Assembly (NCBI RefSeq): GCF_001375515.1
Contig: NZ_CTDX01000016.1
Location: forward strand, 656,942 to 720,941
Reading direction: 5' to 3'
DNA from: Bacillus kwashiorkori
GTDB taxonomy: Bacteria > Bacillota > Bacilli > Bacillales > Caldibacillaceae
Length of the DNA stretch: 64,000 bases
Shown: in pieces, positions 17,566 to 27,648 of the stretch
How the letters are laid out: each line of letters starts with the position of its first letter
How positions within the stretch are numbered: the first letter of the stretch is position 1
Position numbers and translations under genes: made by a program
The notes under the pieces: generated by a model
Seen by the model: the letters and a program-made list of their open reading frames with translations, nothing else
What the model was told of the DNA's origin: nothing
Database searches by the model: none

Positions 17566-20500
17566 TTGCGAAAAAAAGGTTTTAAACGGATTTTATCCAT
17601 CTTTCTGACTGGTTTATTAATTATTTCTATGTTCTTGCCGCCAGTCGGAACTAGTAATGCAGCAACAAAAGGGGTAAGTACCTCAGTAAAAGAGGCGAAG
17701 GTGCAATCTGCAAAAGAAAAGATTTCACCAAAATTAACACAGCAATTTAAAAAGGATGAAAAAGTAACTTTTTTAGTTAAATTTACAGAGAAAGTGAATA
17801 CAACAGAAGTAGCCCTTCAAGCAGAAAAAAATGCAAAAAAACAAAGACTTTCTGCATATCGAACAGATTTAGCAAAGCGTTCTGCTATTGTATCGGAATT
17901 ACGGGCTACTGCTAAAGTTTCTCAAGAAAATGTCATTGACTTTATTGAAGAACAAGCTGCCGTCGGAAAAGCAAAAGATTTACAATCATTTTATATTGTA
18001 AATGCAATCGCTGTAACTGCAACAAAGGATGTTATGGAAAAGATTGCTGAATTCCCGGAAGTAGAAGAAGTAGTTCTTAATGAAGTTAGAGCAACATTAG
18101 ATTCTGATCGTGAAGAATCAATGAAAGCACTTGAAAAAACATTAAACTCCATTGAGTGGGGTGTTGATCGAATTGGTGCACCTGCTGTTTGGGATATGGG
18201 AATAGATGGATCAGGTATTGTTGTTGCCAATATTGATTCAGGAGTACAATGGGATCATCCTGCGTTAAAGGAAAAATATCGTGGTTACAATGTAGCAACA
18301 GGTGAAGTAAATCATGAATTTAATTGGTTTGACCCAGCTGCTGGATCATCCGCACCTGTTGATGTAGACGGTCACGGTACTCACACTATGGGTACAATGG
18401 TAGGTTCTGAGCCTAATGGAGCAAATAAGGTTGGAGTAGCTCCAGGTGCAAAATGGATTGCCGTTCGTGCATTTGGTCCTTCAGGTGCAACAGATATTGA
18501 TTTATTAGCTGCAGCTGATTGGATTTTAGCTCCAAAGGATAGAAATGGGGTACCACATCCTGAAAAGGCGCCAAAAGTTGTCAATAACTCATGGGGTTCT
18601 GTATATCCAGGTAGGGACGACTGGTACCGTGATGCAGTAACAGCGTGGCGTGATGCTGGTATTGTTCCAGTATTCTCCGCTGGTAACGTGCGTGCGGGGA
18701 CAAACCCAGGAGGCCCGGGATCTGTTTCAGCACCAGGTAACTACCCAGAGTCCTTCGGTGTAGGGGCGACTGACATTAATGATAACTTAGCAAGTTTCTC
18801 TTTATTAGGACCTTCTCCATATGGAGAAATTAAACCTGATATTTCTGCTCCAGGTGCCGGTGTTCGTTCTTCGTTACCTGGCAACAGTTACGGAAACGCA
18901 AGTGGAACTTCTATGGCAGCACCACATGTATCAGGTGCAATTGCCTTATTACTACAAGCAAATAGTAGTTTAGAAGTTGATGATGTCGAAAGGGTATTAA
19001 TGGATACAGCGACACCAAAAACGAATAGTCAGTATCCTGAATCACCAAATAATGGCTTCGGATCAGGTTTATTGAACGTGTTTGATGCTGTTTCTTCTGT
19101 CGTTTCTGGACTAGGAAAAATTAAAGGTCAAGTAACAATCGAAGGTGAAGATAATGAATCACCTATTATAGAGCATGTAGGACCGTCTGAAACTTATTCA
19201 GGATTAAACTTAAATTTAAAGGCTAATGTAAGTGACAATATTAGCATCGTCTCCGTTAAAGTGAAATATAAAGTTAATGATGGAGATTGGAAAGTGGTTG
19301 ATGCTACACGTTTATCAGGTGACTATAAAGGTGGAGAATACGAAGTAACTCTTCCAGGAGAAGATATGACTGTCGGTACATTAACTTATCAATGGGAAGT
19401 TAAAGACTTCGGCAACAATGTAACTAATAGTGATGAACAGGAAGTAATTGTTAAATCTGGTATTACACCTGGTTATTTCCAAGACTTTGAATCCAATAAC
19501 ACAGGTTGGACTTCTTTCGGTAGTAACGATATTTGGCAATGGGGAGTACCAACAACTGGTCCTGGAAATGCCTATTCAGGGGAAAAAGTATATGCGACTA
19601 ATTTAACTGGTGATTACAATAGCAGTATGGATGCAACGCTCGTAATGCCACCGCTTGATCTACCTGAAGGAGCAAAATTCCTTAAATTTAAGAGTTGGCA
19701 TAGTTTCGAGCAGTCTTCTACAGGCACAAATTATGATTACGGTAATTTAGTTGTTTCTACTGACATGGAAAACTGGGAAAATATTAAATTATTTGCTGGA
19801 CAATCAAACGGATGGGAAGATGTATTTGTGGACTTGTCCGCTTACTCAGGTCGTGTGTATATTGGTTTCCATGTGAAATCCGATGGTAGTGTAACAAGAC
19901 CTGGCTGGTATATTGATGATATGGATCTATTCGATTCATCTCGTTATGCTGATGATGAAGAAGCACCAGTCATTAATCATCAAGCTCCAGAAAAAGCTTT
20001 TGAAGGGTTCAATTTAATTTTACAAGCAGAAGTAACGGATAATGTTCATGTGAACTCAGCTGAAGTGCAATATAAAGATAATCAAGATCAGTGGCAGAGT
20101 GTGACAGCCGAAAATAAAACAGGTGGAATCGAATCAGCTTTATTTGAAGCAGTTATTCCTGGGGAAGCAGTAGTTGGTGAAAGCATCACTTATCGCTGGT
20201 ATGCAAAAGATAGTAATGACAATGAAGCATACAGTGAGGAATATACTGTTACTCTACAAGGACCAGTAACAGTCGGTTACACAGAAAATTTCGAATCCAA
20301 TCCTGATGGTTGGTATTCCTTTGGACAAAACGACGCATGGGCGTGGGGAGAACCAACATCTGGACCAAATGGTGCTGTCTCTGGCGAAAAAGTATATGCA
20401 ACTAATTTAGGTGGATTATATCCAAATAATATGAGGGCAACATTAGTAATGCCTCCTGTTTCCATACCTGAAAGTGGGGCGTTTTTAACATTTAAGTCTT

Positions 20501-22695
20501 GGCATAACTTTGAAAAATCATCTTCTGGTAGGGCATGGGATTATGGCCAAATTGTCGTTTCTGAAGATGGAGAAACTTGGACAGAACTACAACAAGTTGA
20601 CGGAATTTCTGAAGGTTGGGAAGATGTCACAGTCGACTTGTCCAATTATAGTGGCAATGTATATTTAGGTTTCTACGCTTACTCTGATGGAAGTGTGAAC
20701 CGAGATGGTTGGTATATTGACGATGTTGCTTTAGTTGCTGAAGTTAACAGTTCTAGTAAAGTAAAACTTGGCCTAAAGAAAGAAACTAATGAGCAAACAG
20801 TAATTAAATCTGAAAAGAAAGCGTCAACAGTTGAAAAAGTTAAGGCAGAGCAAAAGGTTGTACCAACTAAACTACCATTACAAGCTGTAGTTAGTGTGTT
20901 AGAAACTGGTCGCTCTGTCGTTACGAATCCTGCTGATGGTAGTTTCTCGATGACTCATGCTGCTGGAGAATATACGGTTATAGCGGAAAGTTATGGATAT
21001 CGTTCCGAAACACAAACGGTGAATGTTGAAGTGGATGGAGAAGCATTGGCTAACTTCACATTAGAGGAGCTTCCAAAAGGAACAGTTAGTGGGACTGTAA
21101 TTAATAAATCCACAGGCAATCCAATTGAAGGTGCCATAGTTTATTTAGTAGAAGACGCTAAAGTTTTACCAGTCCAAACAGATGCAAATGGACACTACTC
21201 CATTACTGGCTATGAAGGAACATATACATTAAAGGTTGCTGCACCACTATTTAGTAATGTCGAAGTAACAATCGATTTACACGGTAATATCGAACAAAAC
21301 TTTGAGTTAAAACCATTTATTGGTTTTCCAGGTGAAATAGGTTATGATGATGGTACTCCAGAAAATGCTAGAGCGTTTTACGATGCTGGTAACGGTTGGG
21401 CGGTAAAAATGTCTTTAGCTGACGGTCAAGATAAAGCAATGGTTACTGGCGGAATTTTCCGTTTCTGGGATACTGAATGGCCTGTTCCAGGGGGCACTGA
21501 ATTCCAAGTAGCTGTTTATGATGCAACTGGAGCCAATGGTGCACCAGGAAAATTATTGGCAGGACCGATTAATGCAACTGCAAAACGTGACGGTACGTGG
21601 ACACATGTTGATTTGAGTGGCGAAGGGATTATGGTAGAGGGTGACTTCTACATCGTTTATATTCAGTCACAACCAAACCCATTTGCTCCTGGTTTAGCAA
21701 CTGATGAAAACGGACCGAATGCAGGAAGAAGCTGGCAATTAGTTGGTGGCGCATGGGATAAAGCACCAGCTGATGAAGGTAACTATATGATTCGTGCTAC
21801 TGTAAATTACGAAGTATCAGAACCAGTTATCACTTCTCCGACTGACGGATTGTTCACAAATAGTGAGACTGTTACTGTTAAAGGAACAGTTGCACCAGGT
21901 GTCAATGTCCATATCTTTAATAACGGAGAAGAAGTAGCACAAGTCGAGTCTAATGATGACAAAACATTCGCTGCAGAAGTAACATTAACGGAGGGGGAAA
22001 ATATTTTAACCGCTAAAGTTGGAACGGAACAAGGAATGACAGAAGCTTCCAATGAAGTGAAAGTTATTCTTGACCAAACGAGTCCAACATTAACTATTGA
22101 CTCTCCGAAAAATGGCAGCAAATACAATAGAGAAGTAGTAACTGTTATTGGAAAAGTAGCGGACACGAACCTTGATAAAGTAACCGTTAATGGTACGAAA
22201 GCAACTGTAAATAACGGAACATATTCGGCTAGAGTGTTACTGGATGAAGGAATGAACGAAATTGAAGTAATTGCAACAGATAAAGCTGGCAATAGCACAT
22301 CACAAACAATTACATTAGATGTTGATTCCATTGCACCAGAAATCATCAACTTAAAACCGGATACGGATAAATATTTGACGACAGGTCAGTCAGTGAAAAT
22401 TGAGTTTGAAAGTGAACCAGGATTACGTGCAACATTTAGCATTAAATTGCCATTAACTAACTTATCTAGCAATAAAGTAAGTAATGTGACGGAGTTGCCG
22501 TTTATGGAAATTGCTCCTGGTAAATATGTTGCTTACTACACTGCTACATCGAACGTAATTGCACCAGGTGCAGAAATTGAAGTGAAAGTTCTTGATTCAC
22601 ATAAAAATGAAACAAGAAAAGTAGCTGCTGGAAAATTATTTATTAACGTAAATGGTGCTACTAGTTCAAAAACAGTTGGGTTAGGCAAAAACTAA
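17566..22695 (+). CDS. bpr: Bacillopeptidase F-like secreted subtilase
   Basis: Large extracellular serine protease precursor of 1709 residues. The signal peptide ends near TSNA-AT (residue 33). An inhibitor I9-type propeptide fills about 50-170. The S8 domain has D224 (IDSGVQ), H270 (DGHGTH) and S449 (GTSMAAPH). Downstream are two similar copies of an about 165-residue jelly-roll-like module (starting GYFQDFESN and GYTENFESN, each ending WYIDD) separated by Ig-like linkers, two carboxypeptidase-regulatory-like segments, and Ig-like repeats to the end. There is no LPXTG anchor. TTG 17566 follows GGGAGGGAG by four bases; the TTG at 17551 precedes that site and is rejected. Confidence 0.9.
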   Translation: MRKKGFKRILSIFLTGLLIISMFLPPVGTSNAATKGVSTSVKEAKVQSAKEKISPKLTQQFKKDEKVTFLVKFTEKVNTTEVALQAEKNAKKQRLSAYRTDLAKRSAIVSELRATAKVSQENVIDFIEEQAAVGKAKDLQSFYIVNAIAVTATKDVMEKIAEFPEVEEVVLNEVRATLDSDREESMKALEKTLNSIEWGVDRIGAPAVWDMGIDGSGIVVANIDSGVQWDHPALKEKYRGYNVATGEVNHEFNWFDPAAGSSAPVDVDGHGTHTMGTMVGSEPNGANKVGVAPGAKWIAVRAFGPSGATDIDLLAAADWILAPKDRNGVPHPEKAPKVVNNSWGSVYPGRDDWYRDAVTAWRDAGIVPVFSAGNVRAGTNPGGPGSVSAPGNYPESFGVGATDINDNLASFSLLGPSPYGEIKPDISAPGAGVRSSLPGNSYGNASGTSMAAPHVSGAIALLLQANSSLEVDDVERVLMDTATPKTNSQYPESPNNGFGSGLLNVFDAVSSVVSGLGKIKGQVTIEGEDNESPIIEHVGPSETYSGLNLNLKANVSDNISIVSVKVKYKVNDGDWKVVDATRLSGDYKGGEYEVTLPGEDMTVGTLTYQWEVKDFGNNVTNSDEQEVIVKSGITPGYFQDFESNNTGWTSFGSNDIWQWGVPTTGPGNAYSGEKVYATNLTGDYNSSMDATLVMPPLDLPEGAKFLKFKSWHSFEQSSTGTNYDYGNLVVSTDMENWENIKLFAGQSNGWEDVFVDLSAYSGRVYIGFHVKSDGSVTRPGWYIDDMDLFDSSRYADDEEAPVINHQAPEKAFEGFNLILQAEVTDNVHVNSAEVQYKDNQDQWQSVTAENKTGGIESALFEAVIPGEAVVGESITYRWYAKDSNDNEAYSEEYTVTLQGPVTVGYTENFESNPDGWYSFGQNDAWAWGEPTSGPNGAVSGEKVYATNLGGLYPNNMRATLVMPPVSIPESGAFLTFKSWHNFEKSSSGRAWDYGQIVVSEDGETWTELQQVDGISEGWEDVTVDLSNYSGNVYLGFYAYSDGSVNRDGWYIDDVALVAEVNSSSKVKLGLKKETNEQTVIKSEKKASTVEKVKAEQKVVPTKLPLQAVVSVLETGRSVVTNPADGSFSMTHAAGEYTVIAESYGYRSETQTVNVEVDGEALANFTLEELPKGTVSGTVINKSTGNPIEGAIVYLVEDAKVLPVQTDANGHYSITGYEGTYTLKVAAPLFSNVEVTIDLHGNIEQNFELKPFIGFPGEIGYDDGTPENARAFYDAGNGWAVKMSLADGQDKAMVTGGIFRFWDTEWPVPGGTEFQVAVYDATGANGAPGKLLAGPINATAKRDGTWTHVDLSGEGIMVEGDFYIVYIQSQPNPFAPGLATDENGPNAGRSWQLVGGAWDKAPADEGNYMIRATVNYEVSEPVITSPTDGLFTNSETVTVKGTVAPGVNVHIFNNGEEVAQVESNDDKTFAAEVTLTEGENILTAKVGTEQGMTEASNEVKVILDQTSPTLTIDSPKNGSKYNREVVTVIGKVADTNLDKVTVNGTKATVNNGTYSARVLLDEGMNEIEVIATDKAGNSTSQTITLDVDSIAPEIINLKPDTDKYLTTGQSVKIEFESEPGLRATFSIKLPLTNLSSNKVSNVTELPFMEIAPGKYVAYYTATSNVIAPGAEIEVKVLDSHKNETRKVAAGKLFINVNGATSSKTVGLGKN

Positions 22696-22714
22696 TTTGT
22701 CATAGGAAAAGGAT

Positions 22715-22752
22715 GGGGAATTGGCCTTAATGGTCAGTTCCCTATTTATTTC
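22715..22752 (+). terminator. Terminator after bpr
   Basis: GGGAATTGGCC (22716-22726) with GGTCAGTTCCC (22732-22742), including wobble pairs, then TATTTATTT. Confidence 0.8.
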
Positions 22753-22855
22753 CATAATAACCTTTTGGAATTTAATTATTTGGGTAAAAGTATTTTGATT
22801 AAAATTTTACTTTTGATACATAATATTATCGAACTTTAATTTTAGGAGGATCAAT

Positions 22856-23056
22856 ATGGCAACAGGAAAAGTTAAATGGTTTAATTCTGAAAAAGGTTTT
22901 GGATTTATTACGAAAGAGGATGGATCAGAAGTCTTTGTTCATTACTCTAACATTTCTGGCGAAGGATTTAAGTCGTTAGAAGAAGGACAGGAAGTTTCTT
23001 TTGACATAGAGGAAGGAGAAAAAGGTCCACAGGCAATTAATGTCCAAAAACTTTAA
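22856..23056 (+). CDS. csp: Cold-shock protein
   Basis: A 66-residue OB-fold RNA chaperone that binds single-stranded nucleic acid. RNP1 is KGFGFI and RNP2 is VFVHY, and the whole matches CspB/C/D length. Which paralogue it is cannot be fixed. A TAGGAGGATCAAT site precedes the ATG. Confidence 0.96.
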   Translation: MATGKVKWFNSEKGFGFITKEDGSEVFVHYSNISGEGFKSLEEGQEVSFDIEEGEKGPQAINVQKL

Positions 23057-23063
23057 GAATAAT

Positions 23064-23091
23064 TAAGGGCTCTTGTTAACAAGAGCCCTTA
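23064..23091. terminator. Two-way terminator between csp and DUF3231 gene
   Basis: TAAGGGCTCTTG (23064-23075) and CAAGAGCCCTTA (23080-23091) form a 12-bp perfect stem with a TTAA loop, between convergent genes. Confidence 0.92.
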
Positions 23092-23099
23092 TTAATGTT

Positions 23100-23612
23100 T
23101 TAAATATCTTCTGCTTTACTTTTGTGAAGAGGTGGCGGAGTAATCCAGCCTTTTTCTTTATTAAGTCGTAAAGACTTGGCAGCCAATGTTGCCTTAGTAG
23201 TATGGAACTGTCCAAACATTACCGCAATATCTTCGCGGATAGATTCTCCAATAATAGTACTGCATGATACTAAGCCAGTGGCAATATCAGCACCCACTTT
23301 TGCAGAAACTTCATTATCTAAAAAGCGAGCCCCAACAGGTATTTCATCTAAAGAGGCATGCGGACGCTCTGGAGGTGTTGGGGGAAGTCCTACTTCATTT
23401 TCTTTTAGTATTATTTCTATTTGTTTTACTTCATTTTGACATGCATTTATTACTTCTTCCATTAATTTCTTTAAATCACCATCACCAACATGGTTAATTA
23501 ATGTTTGATATGCGCTAATACAACTATTTGTTGTAAATAAGTAACTCCATAGAGCAAATACTTCTCCATAATGTAATGGTTCCTCTTTCGGATTTCCGCT
23601 TAAAATACCCAT
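23100..23612 (-). CDS. DUF3231 family protein
   Basis: A 170-residue helical protein of the DUF3231 family, which resembles coat-protein CotF-like or ferritin-like four-helix bundles. Recognisable segments are EPLHYGEVFALWSYL, the PPTPPERP turn and GLVSCSTIIGESIREDIA. Many members have two such units in about 330 residues; this is a single-unit version. An AAGGAGGTAAATAG site precedes the ATG. Function is unknown; a spore link is inferred from the family. Confidence 0.85.
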   Translation of the reverse strand: MGILSGNPKEEPLHYGEVFALWSYLFTTNSCISAYQTLINHVGDGDLKKLMEEVINACQNEVKQIEIILKENEVGLPPTPPERPHASLDEIPVGARFLDNEVSAKVGADIATGLVSCSTIIGESIREDIAVMFGQFHTTKATLAAKSLRLNKEKGWITPPPLHKSKAEDI

Positions 23613-23818
23613 TCTATTTACCTCCTTCGTATTTTTGCATTAACATGCTTTTCATATCGTAACCGTTTTATCTTCTCTTAACCCCGTAAAAACTTAACAA
23701 TAAGTAAAAGTGATGGCAAACTAGTTTTTCAATGAAGGAAGGGAAATTATTCAATACATAGAAACGATGAATGTTATAAAAAATAAAGGAAAAGTGCTCA
23801 ATTTGGAGGAGGATTACG

Positions 23819-25177
23819 GTGGAAAAAGCAGAAAATAAATTAAAGTGGTGGCAATTATCAATTTTAGGTGTGGGATTTGTTATCGGAACTGGTTTTTTCC
23901 TTGGATCTACTATTGCGATTCAATCAGCAGGAATAATGGTTCTTATTCCATTCGTTTTGGCCTCACTAGGGACATATATTATATATGATGCATTAAGTAG
24001 GATGACTGCCGCCGATCCTCAACAAGGTTCCTTCAGCTACTATTCAAATAAGGCATACGGTAGATGGGCTGGTTTTAGTAGTGGTTGGGTTTACTGGAGT
24101 TCAGAAATGCTTATCATGGGGAGCCAAATGATTGGTATTTCTATTTTTACGAAATTTTGGTTTCCAAATTTACCATTATGGATATGTGCTACTATTTATA
24201 CGGTATTAGCAATCATCATCGTTCTAATCGGTATTAAATGGTTTGAACGGTTTGGAAATTTGTTCGCCATTGCAAAATTAGCAGCTATTTTAATTTTTAT
24301 TGGCTTAGCGTCAATGGCGATATTCGGTGTTTTTGGAAAAACAGCTGTTTTACATTACCCCCGTAGTTTATCAAGCGCCTTTCCTAATGGGTTAACAGGG
24401 TTATGGGCGGCACTGCTCTATTCATTTTACGCTTATGGCGGGATTGAAATTATGAGTATATATGCAACAAGATTAAAGGATCCGAAAGAAGCACCTAAAT
24501 CGGGTAAATTCATGTTGCTTATGTTAACGATTATCTATGTCATTTCCATCGGGCTTGCAATCATTTTAGTTCCGTTAAAAGCCTTCAATATGAAAGAAAG
24601 TCCATTTGTAGTTGCTCTAGAACACTTTAATCTTGGTTTTGTTCCACACCTATTTAATGGAATTATGATAATTGCAGGATTTTCAACTATGACTGCATCT
24701 TTATTCGCCGTTACAACAATGATTGTCAATTTATCAAAAGCAGGTAACGCACCAAAAGTTTTTCATAAAAGGTCAAAATGGACGTTACCGCCACCTGCAT
24801 TAATTTTAACTGTTGTCGGTCTATCCACTTCTATTGTTATGGGATTATTGTTACCGAATAAAGTTTATGAATATATTACGACAGCAGCAGGTTTATTATT
24901 ACTATACAACTGGTTATTTGTGTTATATGCTGCCAAAAAATTACTACCTTTAACAAAATTTGACCATATAAAACGTTACGTAGGGGTATTATTAATTTTA
25001 TTTGCCGTAACAGGAACGTTATTCCACAACTCAAGTAGGCCAGGGTTTTTTATAAGTCTTGGTTTTTTAGTTATAATAGCGATTGTTGCTTGGAGGGTAA
25101 ATAAATCAACAGATAATTCTGAAATGGATTTAAGCCAACCGAGCAGTTTATTCATTAAATTAAAATGGCAAGAATAA
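23819..25177 (+). CDS. APC-family amino-acid permease
   Basis: Integral membrane amino-acid transporter of 452 residues with 12 predicted segments. The first helix has the APC unwound motif GVGFVIGTGFFLG. Substrate cannot be assigned. It starts with GTG behind GGAGGAGGATTAC. Its stop codon abuts, without any spacer, the stop of the converging LysE gene, so no terminator fits between them. Confidence 0.9.
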   Translation: MEKAENKLKWWQLSILGVGFVIGTGFFLGSTIAIQSAGIMVLIPFVLASLGTYIIYDALSRMTAADPQQGSFSYYSNKAYGRWAGFSSGWVYWSSEMLIMGSQMIGISIFTKFWFPNLPLWICATIYTVLAIIIVLIGIKWFERFGNLFAIAKLAAILIFIGLASMAIFGVFGKTAVLHYPRSLSSAFPNGLTGLWAALLYSFYAYGGIEIMSIYATRLKDPKEAPKSGKFMLLMLTIIYVISIGLAIILVPLKAFNMKESPFVVALEHFNLGFVPHLFNGIMIIAGFSTMTASLFAVTTMIVNLSKAGNAPKVFHKRSKWTLPPPALILTVVGLSTSIVMGLLLPNKVYEYITTAAGLLLLYNWLFVLYAAKKLLPLTKFDHIKRYVGVLLILFAVTGTLFHNSSRPGFFISLGFLVIIAIVAWRVNKSTDNSEMDLSQPSSLFIKLKWQE

Positions 25178-25801
25178 TTAGCCAAATAAAGCTTGGAATG
25201 CTTGAATTCCAAAATAAATTCCAAATCCAATGAGGAAAAGCCCAGAAAAAATGGAAATATATCTTAAAAATTTTTCAGCAAAATATTTCCTGAATATGCT
25301 GGAAATAGAAGCCATTGTAATATCCCATATAAAAATACCAATAAAAATAGCACCGCTAAATAATAATAATTGCTCCGTTCCATATGTTTTTGCCGTAGTG
25401 GATAATACGGAGCCATATATGCCTAACCAAAATAATATAGACAAAGGATTAAACAATGAAATAAAAAAACCAGAAAAAAAAGATTTCCAAACAGACTCAG
25501 CGTTCCGGTCTGACGTATTCGTTATTTGACCTGTTTTTGCAATACTTTCAATCCCTGTATATACAAGAACGAAAAAGCCAAACAACCATAAAAATGTTTG
25601 CATAAAAGGTATTTCTAAAAAATGAACCACTCCAAAAAAAATTAAAAGCATAAAAATTCCATCTGCAATCATTGCTCCAAGTCCAACAAACCATGAATGA
25701 ACAAAACCGTGTTTGATGCCTTTATCTAGTTGGGCAGCGTTTATCGGTCCTATTGGGGCGGCAAGGGATAAACCTAATAATATGTAACTAACGAATATCA
25801 T
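25178..25801 (-). CDS. LysE family amino-acid exporter (YisU-like)
   Basis: A 207-residue membrane protein with six segments. The N-terminal LSLAAPIGPINAAQLDKGI is the LysE/RhtB signature. Members export basic or neutral amino acids; the substrate is not fixed here. ATG follows AGGAGG by seven bases, but that ribosome site is half buried in a leader hairpin. The 3' end touches the permease gene. Confidence 0.88.
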   Translation of the reverse strand: MIFVSYILLGLSLAAPIGPINAAQLDKGIKHGFVHSWFVGLGAMIADGIFMLLIFFGVVHFLEIPFMQTFLWLFGFFVLVYTGIESIAKTGQITNTSDRNAESVWKSFFSGFFISLFNPLSILFWLGIYGSVLSTTAKTYGTEQLLLFSGAIFIGIFIWDITMASISSIFRKYFAEKFLRYISIFSGLFLIGFGIYFGIQAFQALFG

Positions 25802-25808
25802 TGAAAAA

Positions 25809-25859
25809 CCTCCTAAATGACTGCTTGTACATCATATTCAGGATGTCCGTCATTTAGGA
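25809..25859 (-). promoter_or_regulatory. Leader hairpin that masks the LysE ribosome site
   Basis: On the minus strand TCCTAAATGAC (25859-25849) pairs perfectly with GTCATTTAGGA (25821-25811), whose last four bases are the AGGA of the AGGAGG site at 25814-25809. An inner stem ACATC/GATGT (25846-25842, 25833-25829) adds structure. It may be a translation switch; I know no named riboswitch with this sequence. Confidence 0.55.
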
Positions 25860-25946
25860 CCATATTTTTCTTGAATTATTTTCATTCCGAAACAGAAAAT
25901 ATAACTAGTTCCGTTATAAATTTTACAGGAAAAGGTAGGGATTTTA

Positions 25947-26246
25947 ATGAATTATAATTGGAGTAATGGTTTTAGTTCTCAACTTCCTTTTTTAACAAAT
26001 AATGATGAAATTAACACAGCAAAATTAAATGAGGATCGATATGAATTATATGTAAACGGTGATTTTGTTGGATATAAAACTTTATTAAATCAAGCAGATG
26101 ATGTAACAGATATAGACTCCTTTTTAAAACAACAAGGGATAACTTCCTTTACAACGGAATTGTCTGGCGATCATTATTTAATTGAAACAGCAGATGACGC
26201 CGAGAAATTGAAAGATATACTAAAAATTTATTGTCAAAATCGTTAA
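25947..26246 (+). CDS. Hypothetical protein, 99 residues
   Basis: A small acidic soluble protein beginning MNYNWSNGFSSQLPFL. The pattern of short strands and helices (YELYVNGDFVGYKTL, then VTDIDSFLKQQGI) suggests a compact alpha/beta domain. An AAAGGTAGGGATTTTA site precedes the ATG. I do not recognise a family. It is single and followed by nothing coding for 300 bases. Confidence 0.65.
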   Translation: MNYNWSNGFSSQLPFLTNNDEINTAKLNEDRYELYVNGDFVGYKTLLNQADDVTDIDSFLKQQGITSFTTELSGDHYLIETADDAEKLKDILKIYCQNR

Positions 26247-26352
26247 AAAGGAAACTACCCAAAATTACCATTGAAATCGTATATCATCATCGATTATGAT
26301 TTATTTGTAATCATTCAAATGAATTACCCCCATTAAAACAACCCGAGCGAGT

Positions 26353-26384
26353 AAAAAAGGCTGGAAGAAATTCCAGCCTTTTTT
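26353..26384. terminator. Terminator
   Basis: AAAAAAGGCTGGAA with TTCCAGCCTTTTTT around a GAAA loop. The symmetrical A and T runs allow use on both strands; the plus-strand gene ending at 26246 is the nearest user. Confidence 0.88.
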
Positions 26385-26551
26385 AATTGCCCAATGATTG
26401 GAAATAAAACCGATATATGCTAGGAAATTATATTGAAATATACTATACTATTAGTAGAAACTTGTCTTTTTTTCATAGATTATGTAACTTTTTGTCTAAT
26501 GATCTAGTCTATATATATGAAAGTGATTAAGAAGGGGAAAAGGGTGAAGAC

Positions 26552-27586
26552 ATGCGGGTTAAGAGAAGAAGAAGAAAAAGAAAATTGGAATTATTAATAC
26601 TAAGTATGACTTTTTTATTATTATTATCAGGGTTTGCTTTTTGGCAGGAAGTTCAATCGAAGGAGAATAATGCAACATTACATGTTAGTGATGCTCAAAA
26701 CTTCCCTCTTAATCCAGTTGAGGAGAAATTACCAGATCGAACTAAGGAAGACAATAAAGAGAAAACTACCCCTGTTAGCAACATAAATGAAAAAGACAAT
26801 TCCGAAACGGTAAAAGAAAAACCGCAAAAGAAACAAGAGGTAAAGAAAAATAACAGTACTGAAAAAAATATAGAACAAAAAAATGTAGATCAAAAGCAAT
26901 CGAATGAAAATAATGCTACAAACCCCAATAAAGTTCCAACTAAAAAAGAATCAATAAATAAAGCTCCGCAAACAAATATATCTAAAGAAGATAAAGTTGT
27001 CTATTTAACATTTGATGATGGACCGGAATATTTCACAATAGATATTTTAAATTTACTAGATAAATATAATGCAAAAGCGACATTTTTTATGCTTGAGCCA
27101 AAAATGCGCCAATACCCGAATGTAGTCAGGGAAATTGTTAAGCGTGGTCATCAAGTTGGAATGCATAGTGTAACACATGATAAAAATAAATTTTATGCTT
27201 CAAAGGAATCTGTTGTAGCCGAAATGATGAAAGGTCAACAAACATTACAAAATATCACAGGAAAGAAATCATCATTAATGCGTGTCCCTTATGGTTCTGT
27301 TCCTCATATGAAGCCTGACTATATTGAAGCAGTAAATAATGCAGGATTAAAAATGTGGGACTGGAATATAGATAGCATGGACTGGAAACATACTGATGGA
27401 TCCTTTGTCAATAACGTTATTCATCAAATAAATAATTTCAAAAAAAATGATAAGAAAGTAATACTTCTCCATGATCGAAAAACAACACTGAATTATTTGG
27501 AAAATCTATTAATCTATTTAAGTGCTAATGGTTATAAAATGGAAAAACTAGAAGTAACACATATTCCTGTACAATTCGGGAAATAG
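26552..27586 (+). CDS. Polysaccharide deacetylase, membrane-anchored
   Basis: Extracellular NodB-domain enzyme that removes acetyl groups from cell-wall glycans. The 344-residue protein has a very basic start (RVKRRRRKRK), one anchor at about 12-31, a Lys/Glu/Asn-rich linker to about 145, then the NodB domain with TFDDGP, the HxxxxH pair in HSVTHD, RVPYGS, and DWNIDSMDW. Peptidoglycan is the likely substrate. The start is ATG about 10 bases after AAGGGGAAAAG. Confidence 0.88.
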   Translation: MRVKRRRRKRKLELLILSMTFLLLLSGFAFWQEVQSKENNATLHVSDAQNFPLNPVEEKLPDRTKEDNKEKTTPVSNINEKDNSETVKEKPQKKQEVKKNNSTEKNIEQKNVDQKQSNENNATNPNKVPTKKESINKAPQTNISKEDKVVYLTFDDGPEYFTIDILNLLDKYNAKATFFMLEPKMRQYPNVVREIVKRGHQVGMHSVTHDKNKFYASKESVVAEMMKGQQTLQNITGKKSSLMRVPYGSVPHMKPDYIEAVNNAGLKMWDWNIDSMDWKHTDGSFVNNVIHQINNFKKNDKKVILLHDRKTTLNYLENLLIYLSANGYKMEKLEVTHIPVQFGK

Positions 27587-27597
27587 GATAAATGGAA

Positions 27598-27648
27598 GGG
27601 GCGAAACTTCATTACCGTACTTTGGTGATAAAGTTTTGACCCCTTTTT
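27598..27648 (+). terminator. Terminator after deacetylase gene
   Basis: GGGGCGAAACTT (27598-27609) pairs with AAGTTTTGACCCC (27631-27643) with one bulge or wobble, followed by TTTTT. Confidence 0.8.

Noticed and set aside
21807..22349. 180-codon minus-strand frame inside bpr
   Set aside because: Antisense shadow of the Ig-like repeats; composition follows the plus-strand codons and there is no ribosome site.
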